A DNA stretch of 60,000 nt from Nematostella vectensis (taxonomy: Eukaryota > Cnidaria > Anthozoa > Actiniaria > Edwardsiidae), in NCBI RefSeq assembly GCF_932526225.1, contig NC_064038.1:11533070-11593069 (forward strand). The letters run 5' to 3'. This document shows positions 13,201-25,200 of this stretch, one piece after another (positions within the stretch are counted from its first letter, which is position 1; every line of letters begins with the position of its first letter). The notes beneath the pieces are model-generated. The model worked only from the letters and a program-made list of their open reading frames with translations. It searched no databases and was not told the DNA's origin. Both the position numbers and the translations under genes were made by a program.

Positions 13201-16200
13201 TAATTAACTGCATCATTTGTCTGGGCCCTCTTGCCCCATTGGGTCCAGGTGACTATGGGAGAGTCCCCTATTCATCACTTGGCCCCCCTCTTTGAGATAA
13301 ATTAACAGATAAGTCCCTTTGCGCCCCTTGGCATCTTGTACTACTGATGTTGGTGGAGAACTCCTTGTTTTGATGTCATTGCACTGATAATGTATTGGAT
13401 CCCACATGGACCTTTTGATACTCCTGTAAATCTTAATATGATGATCTGACTTTGTTTCTTATTCAGGTTACCATTAAAGACATGTGCATGAAGAGTGCCC
13501 CTAGGGACCTTTTTCCTGGTAGTCCCCTTTGCGCCCCACTACCTGCTGTCCTGTCCGAGGCCCTAGTGTCCCTGGTTAGGGCCCTCCACAGGAGACCCAA
13601 CTGGGAGACTGACATCAACCTGTGCATACTGGAGGGTCTGCAATCAATTAAGTATAGCGTGGAGACTGGGCGCGAAGGTATCGAGGAAGAGAGGGATGAT
13701 GTAAGGGTGAGTCACGGAAACCTAAATAGCATGGACATCTTCAAATCTATGCTAACCTTTATAACGTGGGGAAACCTCAGTATTGTGGACATCTCCATAG
13801 CAAGATTAGTTCTTATAACATGGTGAAACCTTGATACAATGGACACTCTCAAAACCCAAAGATTCTTCATTAAACAGCAAACATAGTTACAAGATTCCCG
13901 CACCAGTCTAACTAGCCCTGTACTGCATTACTCCATAGTTATCAGACTCCCGTACCAGTCTAACTATCCCTGTACTGCATTACTCCATAGTTATCAGACT
14001 CCCATACATGTCTAACTATCCCTGTACTGCATTTCTCCATAGTTATCAGACTCCCATACCAGTCTAACTATCCCTGTACTGTATTTCTCCATAGTTATCA
14101 GACTCCCATACCAGTCTAACTATCCCTGTACTGCATTTCTCCATAGTTATCAGACTCCCATACCAGTCTAACTAGCCCTGTACTGCATTACTCCATAGTT
14201 ATCAGACTCCCATACCAGTCTAACTAGCCCCGTCCTGCATTACTCCATAGTTATCAGACTCCCGTACCAGTCTAACTGACAGGGACACCAACTTGTGCTA
14301 CACGGTGTGGCCTGCGCTTGCTGTCATGGGCGGAGTAGACTCTGGACTTCGAGTTGGAGGACGCTGTACCGCCAAGCACTCCTCCAAGGAGGGTACTATT
14401 CTGGGTGTGGCCAACGAGGGTAGTAAGATGGTGAAGGTGCAGTGGGACGACTGTGAGGCGCCCGTCAGGTGCGTACACAGATGAAAATGATGTGAATGTT
14501 GATTTGAATGACGATGATTATGATGACTATGATGACGATGACAACGAGGGTAGTAAGATGGTGAAGGTGCAGTGGGAAGACTGTGAGGCGCCCGTCAGGT
14601 GCGTACACAGATGAAAATGATGTGAATGTTGATGTGAATGACGATGATTATGATGACTATTATGACGATGATTATGATGACAACGAGGGTAGTAAAATGG
14701 TGAAGGTGCACTGGGACGACTGTGAGGCGCCCGTCAGGTGCGTACACAGATGAAAATTATGTGAATGTTAATGTGAATGACGATGATTATGATGATTATG
14801 ATGACAATGATTATGATGACGATGATTATGATGACATTAATGATTATGATGTCAATGATGATTATGATAATATGAAAGATATGATGAATGACTATGATGA
14901 TAAATGATTATGATGAGGAAAATGGGAATGATCGTGGTAAGAATCGTTATTATGATTATTCGAATGACGGTAATTGTAACACTTGTCTCGTGACTTCAAA
15001 AACAGTTTTGGGTTCCCCAAAACTATGACTTTACTCGTGAGCTTGTCTCTTCTTCAAATTACACGCGGATTTTCTAGTTAAACATTAAACAACAATAGTT
15101 ATTACTCGAGGGCCTGACACTCTCCCCCTCTTTCGATAATGTTGTCTCGTACATTATATATTTTTTTAATGTGATGTCATTTTTTTTTTCGAGCAATTTA
15201 CAATCATTCTTCTTTACCGTAGACAGGTTGTGATAATAATGCCCATTTGTACCTGATCGTTTTCTATTCACAGTCCTTTTGGTTTTTTTTTTTGTAAAAG
15301 TAAATATCGTATATTGAGTTCATAAAGTTCATAATGATAGTATTCTCAGTACTGGATTGGCGCTTGGTACAAATAGTATGGTATCGGTACCGCCATAGGT
15401 CGTGAATACTGGTTGGATCGGCGCTTGGTACAAATAGTATGGTATCGGTACCGCCAAAGGTCGTGAATACTGGTTGGATTGGCGCTTGGTACAAATAGTA
15501 TGGTATCGGTACCGCCAAAGGTTGTGAATACTAGTTGGATCAGCGCTTGGTACAAATAGTATGGCATCGGTACCGCCAAAGGTCGTGAAAACTGGTTGGA
15601 TCGGCGCTTGGTACAAATAGTGTGGCATCGGTACCGCCAAAGGTCGTGAATACTGGTTGGATCGGCGCTTGGTACAAATAGTATGGCATCGGTACCGCAA
15701 AAGGTCGTGAATACTGGTAGAACTGCCAAGGTGGTCGATACACGTACTGCGGTTGGTGTAGTGGTGAAGGGTTCCAGCAAGGATCAAATAGCCGCTGCTG
15801 AACTGCGCTTTGACGGTATACCGGTATATACTCTTGGAGTTGTGAATCCGTACTGGATCGGTGGCCGCACTTTCCTCGCTGAACGCTGCGGCACTGTCTC
15901 GGTATGAGCATCATCTGGGTCTGCCGGTGTCCCCTGGTCATCTCGGTGCTCTTCTTCTGAATGCTGAGCTTCAGGGGTATTACCCTCTGCTGTCGAATGG
16001 TGACTTTGCTCTAACATCATTTGGCTGTGTCGTTCTGCTGGATGGTCTTCCAGTAGACTACTTTTTCTCTTGCCAGGTTTATCCTCTTGACCTTCCCAGG
16101 CGTAGAACTCATCTTCTCTGCTGGAGTCTTGCCGAATCTGTCGTGTGGGAGGTTGTCGCTGCTTGGTTCTTTTGGTCTTCTTCAAAGAAGGAGCACCTTC

Positions 16201-19200
16201 TACCGGCAGGTAGTCACATGGCAGTAACAAATTTCAGTGGAGCGTTCTTTCTCTGCCATCTCCGTCTTCGGCCTTCATGTCGTACACTGGCAAATCCTTG
16301 TGTTGCTTTAGTACTACATGGATGTTCTCTTCCCAGTAATTCCTCAGCTTACCGGGCCCGCCTCTCTTTGATAAATTGCGTACTAGGACTCTGGCGCCAG
16401 GCTCAAGCTCTATTCCACGTACCTTCTGATTGTATCGGCGACGGTTTTGTTCGTTGGAACTGTCCGCTCGCTGTCCTGCTATTTCATGGGCCAAGGACAT
16501 AGCCTTTCTCCACTGTTGGACGTAGTGATGTTGATTTGTTCCCGCGTCTCGGCTTTTTACCTTGGCGTTCCCGAATATTATATCAATAGGTATACGCGGT
16601 GTCCGCTTAAACAGAAGGAAGTATGGTGCATATCCGGTAGAGTCGTGCCTTGTGCAATTGTATGCAAATATTATCTTGTTGAGATGATCGTTCCATCGGG
16701 ACTTAAACTTCTCAGGGAGCGTCCTTAGCATCGCGAGCAGTGTCCTGTTAAACCGCTTCACTTGTCCATTCCCTTGAGGGTGGTAAGGAGTTGTCCGTGA
16801 GTGGCGGACTCCGCAGAGCTTCTCAAGTTCCTTCAAGAGCTCATTCTCAAGTTCCTTTCCGTGGTCGTGATGAAATGACGATGGGAACCCGAAGCAGAGG
16901 ACAAAATCATTGTATAGATGCTTGGCGACGGTCTTAGATACTTTATTTGTTGTTGCGTAAGCTTGGGCGTAGCGGGTGAAGTGGTCTACTATTACCAGGA
17001 CGTATTCATAGCCTCCGGTGCTTGCCTCGAGATGAAGGAAGTCAATGAATATTCTTTCAAATGGTGGACTTGCAGGCATATTTTTCATAGGTGCACGTGT
17101 CTTAAGAGTCGGCATCCGGCTTTTCAGGCAAGAAGACACTTTGGTGACGTAATGTTCGATATTGCGCTGCATGTACGGCAATAAGAAACGCTCCCTAGCT
17201 AGGGCGACAACGCGATCGGCGCCTAAGTGGCCCATTTCTTCATGTAGCTCTTTCAGAACAAGACGCTGGTATATCTGAGGGAGAAGTAACTGCTTGTTTT
17301 CGCCACTTACTCTTCTAAGGTGCTGGTCTTCTCCCAATTCCAGCTTCTTCCATTCGTTCAGCAATAGCTGCACTTCTCGTGATTCTTTCTTCTTCTCTTC
17401 TAGGCTCGGACGCTCCCTGCGTTTCCAAAATTCTAGCACCCTTCAGATCACTCTATCTTTGCACTGCGCTTCTTGTAGCTCGGCCGTGGTCAGTGGTTGT
17501 GGATGCTGGGTTTTCTCCAAATCGTTACTCTCTCTGACCAGTTGTACATCGACAGTTAATGAATTGATCAGAACCACATCTCCACGGTGTTGGGCTAGGG
17601 CAGCAACTAGCAATCGCTAACTGGCGATAGGTTCTTTCGTGGCCGTCTCGGTGCAATTTTCCATGAACAGTCGGATGTCTTTAAGGCGCGACAAGCTATC
17701 TGCATCGATGTTATTTTTCCCTGGACGGTATTTGATGGCGAAGTTGTAATCTGTTAACTCGGCTACCCAACGGTGCCCAGCGATGATAAATGATAATGAT
17801 AAATGATTATGATGAGGATAATCGGAATGATCCCGATATGAATCGGATTATGATGATGTTAATGACGATGGTTATGATTACGGTTGTGATGATGATAAAA
17901 GGAAGAAAATGAGAGCGACCTTGGTACTGGTGATGATGGCGATATTTTTATGATGATGATAAGAAAAGTGTTGATGGTGATCTGTTTAAGGTTGGTGTAG
18001 CAGTTGTGATTGTGTTGGTAATGGCACTGTGGGTAGCGATGGTGGTGATGACGACGACGACGACGGCGGGGGTGGTGGTGGTGGTGGTGGTGATGATGAT
18101 ATAAAGTGAGGATAATAGGTAAAGTTGGCCGGGGTGGTTGTGACTGTGGTAGCAATCTTGTTGGCGTTGGTTAGGATGAAGTTGTTACGAAAAATAATTG
18201 TGTTGGAAATTGACATTTGCGTGCAGTCCACTTAGAAGTAAATGATTGTTAATATAATATATAGATTTAGGCACTGCCTAAAAGCGGAGCCAGCATTGAA
18301 CACCTTCTGTGTTGACTGATTGAGGTATTTTTGGGGGATCTAGGATCCTGCTCTTTACTGAGATTTATTTATTGTACCAACCAAATGGATCCAGGCCTTA
18401 TTCAATAACTTAAATTATGCAGTACATCAAAGTTAACAAACACAATTCCTGGTGTAAATATTGCTGTCAAAGTTGTCAAGAGTCTAGTAATGATAAATTC
18501 TTATGTCCCATCATAGAAGTTTATAAATATATTTTTTTTAATCAAAACAATACTCCGACAAGCTTTGCCCTTGTGCAGAATAGGTCATGGATGTAACAGC
18601 ATTCCACAGATTTGAAATAATATATTTAAACTGTTTAGATGCCATACTGTAATTTTTATGTATTGATTTAGTGGCGATTCTCTCCTTCATTGGACCGAAT
18701 ATTCAGAAAAATGTCTGGAAATTAAAATCCAAAAATATATCTCCTTTCATGCATTACATATTGGTGCACCCACCATTTACCATATAGTGGCCTTGTTGTT
18801 GGTGGCCTACTCCAAAATGAATGCAAGAAAAAAACAAATTGATTTTGGAAGCAAATCCTAAAAAAACATCTAAGGCATCACTGACAGTGCTAAAATGCTA
18901 ACTTCTAATTTCAAACCAAACCCTTTCATTGATCTATGTTTGGGGTAGAGAGGAAGGAAAGAATATCAATTGACTAAAAAATAGTTGACGAGGGAGGAGA
19001 TATAAAGGGAATTGACTCAACTTGAAAGGTTTGTTGAAAAAAATACAACAGTAATGAAAATAATTTGATTGAGCATTTCTTGACATTTCCCCTTTCCCAT
19101 TATCTTAACCCTTTCATCACCACAGACCTCTAAAGAGGCCATGTCTATGCTATCCAAGCTATGTGAACAGAATTCTATTATTGAAAAAGAACAAGGTTGT

Positions 19201-22200
19201 TGCTAGTGTTATAAAGTTTAAGTATCTTGCCCTAAAAACCCTTCCCTTATTAAAAGTTTCATTAATGTACATTTGTAAAGCTACATTCTGACAAGCTTTG
19301 TCCTTGCGAAGAACAAGTAATGGATGAAACAGGATTTCAAAGATAGAATATAGTGTCAGACACAATTTTAGATAAGATGCAATACTGAAGTTTTAATGTA
19401 CCATTTTAAGTGGTGATTTTCCATCCCCATGGGAATTAATATCTATTAATATACATCCAGTAATGCATTAATTGGTGTTTTGAGAAACCCTGGATCTAAC
19501 TATTCCAATAAAAAGAAAATATAAGTGAAAGTAATAAATTAAAATTTCTAATTTAAAAATCAAATCTGTTCATTAATTTATTTTTGGTGTAGAGGGGAAA
19601 TAGCAAAGAGCATCAATTGCATAAAAATAGTCAGAATAGCAGAAAAAGGAAGAAATATTACTCTTCCTTAAATGTTTGAAAAGAAAATATAATAACAATA
19701 ATGTGATAATTATATTCAGTACTTTTCTAAAATATCCCCTTTCCCATTATCTTTAGGTTGATAGAAAACTGTTCTCTTTACAGATTTATTATTTAAAAAG
19801 CAAAAGTTTGTTTTTAGTTTTATATTATATAAGTATCTTGTTCTAAAAAAAAACCTATGAGTGTGTACTGCTGAATCACATAGTAATGAAGTAGTCATTT
19901 GCGCCCCCTCCCTTATGGTCCCGCAAAAGGCAGGGGTTAATGTGGGGTTTTAGACCACTTTTTAACCAGAATATGTCAAGAGGGGTGGTGGTATTGACTG
20001 TTTTTGACTCTTAACTTGGAAACAGGCTTTTATTAAAGTTTAATCCCCCAACCTTCCCTGGGACCATGGGTGTGGGGGTATCAAATGACTAGTGAATAAG
20101 AGCATCCTACTGTTCTTTTCAAGACATGATTTTTAATTCTCATGTCTTCCAGTCTTTAGCATTCATTTTGGCCCTCAGGTAGTTCCTGGTTCATAAAAGA
20201 GTGAAAACAATTATTTATTATTTCTTTCAAAACATTCTTTTTATCAAGCCATTTATAATCTAACTAATTTTCCACAACTATTTGAAAAAAAAATAAACAC
20301 ATGAGATGCAAGATGCAGACAATAACAACAATACATATTGAAAATAGGTTTTTTTTTATCCTCGGTAAGGAAAATTTCTCTTGTAAGTTGAAAAAGCTGC
20401 TGTATCTTCTAAGGATATGTATCTTCTTAGGACTAAGAGCACAGGATATAAAGACAAGAACGGTCTTCTTTAGCAGTATTTGACAAATGCAATACGATAT
20501 TGGTTAGCCTTTATGAAATATCTCAACACAATCAATTTGCCCTGAAGAAGTCTTATTAAAGACGAATTCCAGTTTTTGTTGTATTGTATTTTATTCAACA
20601 CAATCAAGAATATAGATAAAACGAAGAATGTCAAAACAAAACCTGTTATGCTCAAATAATTTGATTACTAAGTTAAGTACTTGCATTCTCAAAGCATACA
20701 AAAAGGACAACAAAAAGCCTAATAACTGTCATATCCTCAATAGACAATACAAATCGTCGTCCGAAGCTCACCTTGCATTGTTTCTTTTAATCGCTTTCTT
20801 GTGTTTCTGTTCGCTTTTTAATGTGAACTGTTACTTGCTTAAATTTACTAGCTAAAACCAGATAAATCTTGGCGTGAATGAATGTTAGTGGATCTCCTCT
20901 AGTTGACTTTATCTTTAAGTCATTAAGTCACAAAATTTGAGGCAAAATAAATAATCATCGCATAATCGACAAGAACTTTTTCCCTTGCTCCGTGCTTGTA
21001 TTTAGTCGCCATTTCGGGGCCGGGTGGGGCCTGGGAGTCGCGCGGCTGACTGGCTGGCTGGCTGACTGGCTGGCTGGCTGGCGAGTGACACCACAGGGTA
21101 CCCGCGCGATGACCACAAAAACCAAGTCGCATACCTATACCATATTTCTATGCCTATGGGGCTACGCGCGCGGCCTGCGGCCGCGCTTAGCTCCGCAATA
21201 ATAATATCTTCTTTTTATCTTGTAGCGATGTGCTTGTTGCAAATCTGGAGCACGTTGAGCCACCCAGATTCGACGTCATGCGTATCAAGAAGATCTCCCC
21301 AGAGGTTTTTACCGATTTGCTGGCCTTGACTGGTTTACTAGAAGACAATGATGGACCCCTCCCCCAACCTGACCCGCCAGCCTCCTTTAGCAACCTAAAA
21401 AGCGTTTCCAGGAGCTCACTGGACGAGAGGAAGTCCAGGAAACTTCTGGACACCACCCATGATGACAAGTCCATTAACTACCGAGAAGATTCCATGGTTA
21501 CGTTCTTTGACGACCAGATCAGTTGTGAAGCCAAGGAGCGCTCAGTTTCCTTCAGTGGAGCACTGTTCAAAAAGAGTCGCAGTTTTCCAGAGATCTCCCG
21601 GACGCTATCCAGATCTCACCTCGGTTCCAAGACGTCTCTTGCGTCACTCGGTTCTGAGAAAAGCACTGCGTCATCGTGCTGGGGGTCGCTGCACGACCTG
21701 ACTGAATCGATCATCAGGGTCAGCGCCCTTAAAGCGTTGGTGGTGCTTCTCAATTCCAGCCAGTTCCTGGAATCTCTGTTATCGTTTGGTACTGGTTCCT
21801 GGACCGACGCAGAGAGCGACACGAGCATGAAGTGGCAGCTTGGTGATGCTACTATTGATGACAGCGAGATCAGTACTCGCCGCTCCAAGACTTACGGTAC
21901 CAGGGTTATACCTGATCAGGAAACCAGGAAGAATATTAGGTCTGAGGACGAAGGGTTCGCTGCTGACCAGGATACAGTAGGAGTGCTTCAGCAGGTGGGT
22001 ACATTTAAAGGGGAAGTGTCATTGGGGATGAGCATGCGTTTACTCAACGAATGGGTTTTTTTAGTTATTAGTCATTAAAGCCGCATTGTCACCTGTTTAC
22101 TTCAGGTCGATTACGTAACAATATCCGATGATTTTTAACGGAAAACGCGAAAAATATTTCAAAATATTGAAAGCAGTGTGTCTATTGGAAGTTTCTTTTA

Positions 22201-25200
22201 GGATGTGACTGATAATTTAGAGCGAATGGCCTGTTAAATATCTCGGATTTTAATAGATTCTTTTGTTTTTTAGCGGTTGAGGTTTCCGTCGGACCTCCGA
22301 AAGTAAACTGGTGACAATGCGGCTTTAATGTAACTCATATGTTGTTTGATTGCGCTAATGTCCATCAAACATCATATCTTCCATTTTGGATCGCCAAAAG
22401 CGCGTTGTGGTGCAGGCAGTTGCGAAAAACATATGCAGCAAAGAACAACAAAGCGACCAATTATTTTAAGGCTGATTTAGACAGCACGATTTAGTCGTAT
22501 GCGACCTGCCTACAACATGTCTTAGCACACTACGACTTTCGTAGTGCTGCATCGTACGTTGATAGAGGTATAGAGGTGTAGAGGTGTCAACCTGTACAAT
22601 CACGACTTGTGACCATTGGTCAGCGTCCTCATCAGTATGTTCTCGATTCCTACATGTTTGTGCAGTCCGTAGAGTTTAGCGATCTTATCTATTTTTTACA
22701 CAGGTGATGATGTGCATGGTGAAGTGCTCTACTCGCCCCTCACCTGTCAGGCAGGTCGTGCGCTTGGGCGAGCTGGAGAGAGCGCAAACAGTGCTTCTGC
22801 ACCGCGCCTCCTCGCGTCACTCACGCGAAGAACACGTGCACAACAAGGAAGGTTAGTTTTACTAGATCATTCGACGTTCACGAGAGGAACACGTGCGCAA
22901 TAAAAAAGGAAGGTTAACTAGATCCCTCTTTGCTCTCGAGACGATCACGTGCACAACAAGGAAGGTTAGTTTTACTAGATCATTCGACGTTTACGAGAGG
23001 AACACGTGCGCAATAACGAAGGAAGGTTAACTAGATCCCTCTTTGCTCTCGAGACGATCACGTGCACAAGAAAGGTTAGTGTTACTATATCATTCCTCGT
23101 TCACGAGAGGAACACGTGCGCAATAAAAAAGGAAGGTTAACTAGATCCCTCTTTGCTCTCGAGACGATCACGTGCACAAGAAAGGTTAGTGTTACTATAT
23201 CATTCCTCGTTCACGAGAGGAACACGTGCGCAATAAAAAAGGAAGGTTAACTAGATCCCTCTTTGCCCTCGAGACGATCACGTGCACAACAAGAAAGGCT
23301 AGTGTTACTATATCATTCCTCGTTCACGAGAGGAACACGTGCGCAATAAAAAAGGAAGGTTAACTAGATCCCTCTTTGCCCTCGAGACGATCACGTGCAC
23401 AAGAAAGGCTAGTGTTACTATATCATTCCTCGTTTACGAGAGGAACACGTGCGCAATAACGAAGGAAGGGTTGCTAGATCACTCTTTGCTCATGAGACGA
23501 TCACGTGCACAACAAGAAAGGTTAGTGTTACTAGATCATTCGACGTTTACGAGAGGAGCACGTGCGCAATAAAAAAGGAAGGTTAACTAGATCCCTCTTT
23601 GCTCTCGAGACGATCACGTGCACAACAAGAAAGGTTAGTTTTACTAGATCATTCGACGTTTACGAGAGGAACACGTGCGCAATAAAAAAGGAAGGTTAAC
23701 TAGATCCCTCTTTGCCCTCGAGACGATCACGTGCACAACAAGAAAGGCTAGTGTTACTATATCATTCCTCGTTCACGAGAGGAACACGTGCGCAATAAAA
23801 AAGGAAGGTTAACTAGATCCCTCTTTGCCCTCGAGACGATCACGTGCACAAGAAAGGCTAGTGTTACTATATCATTCCTCGTTCACGAGAGGAACACGTG
23901 CGCAATAAAAAAGGAAGGTTAACTAGATCACTCTTTGCTCTCGAGACGATCACGTGCACAACAAGAAAGGTTAGTTTTACTAGATCATTCGACGTTTACG
24001 AGAGGAACACGTGCGCAATAAAAAAGGAAGGTTAACTAGATCCCTCTTTGCCCTCGAGACGATCACGTGCACAACAAGAAAGGTTAGTGTTACTATATCA
24101 TTCCTCGTTTACGAGAGGAACACGTGCGCAATAACGAAGGAAGGTTAACTAGATCCCTCTTTGCTCTCGAGACGATCACGTGCACAACAAGAAAGGCTAG
24201 TGTTACTATATCATTCCTCGTTTTCGAGAGGAACACGTGCGCAATAACGAAGGAAGGGTTGCTAGATCACTCTTTGCTCATGAGACGATCACGTGCACAA
24301 CAAGAAAGGTTAGTGTTACTAGATCATTCGACGTTTACGAGAGGAACACGTGCGCAATAAAAAAGGAAGGTTAACTAGATCCCTCTTTGCTCTCGAGACG
24401 ATCACGTGCACAACAAGAAAGGTTAGTTTTACTAGATCATTCGACGTTTACGAGAGGAACACGTGCGCAATAAAAAAGGAAGGTTAACTAGATCCCTCTT
24501 TGCCCTCGAGACGATCACGTGCACAACAAGAAAGGCTAGTGTTACTATATCATTCCTCGTTCACGAGAGGAACACGTGCGCAATAAAAAAGGAAGGTTAA
24601 CTAGATCCCTCTTTGCCCTCGAGACGATCACGTGCACAAGAAAGGCTAGTGTTACTATATCATTCCTCGTTCACGAGAGGAACACGTGCGCAATAAAAAA
24701 GGAAGGTTAACTAGATCTCTCTTTGCCCTCGAGACGATCACGTGCACAACAAGAAAGGTTAGTGTTACTATATCATTCCTCGTTTACGAGAGGAACACGT
24801 GCGCAATAACGAAGGAAGGTTAACTAGATCCCTCTTTGCTCTCGAGACGATCACGTGCACAACAAGAAAGGCTAGTGTTACTATATCATTCCTCGTTTTC
24901 GAGAGGAACACGTGCGCAATAACGAAGGAAGGGTTGCTAGATCACTCTTTGCTCATGAGACGATCACGTGCACAACAAGAAAGGTTAGTGTTACTAGATC
25001 ATTCGACGTTTACGAGAGGAACACGTGCGCAATAAAAAAGGAAGGTTAACTAGATCCCTCTTTGCTCTCGAGACGATCACGTGCACAACAAGAAAGGTTA
25101 GTTTTACTAGATCATTCGACGTTTACGAGAGGAACACGTGCGCAATAAAAAAGGAAGGTTAACTAGATCCCTCTTTGCTCTCGAGACGATCACGTGCACA

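Noticed and set aside
15329-15941. - strand frames rich in Tyr, Gln and Pro at the 61-bp array
   Set aside because: No recognisable protein. At most a repeat-expanded end of the dead gypsy element.
21459-21888. Other-frame ORFs over exon 12
   Set aside because: They are shadows of the exon; only the frame in phase with exons 11 and 13 matches HERC1.
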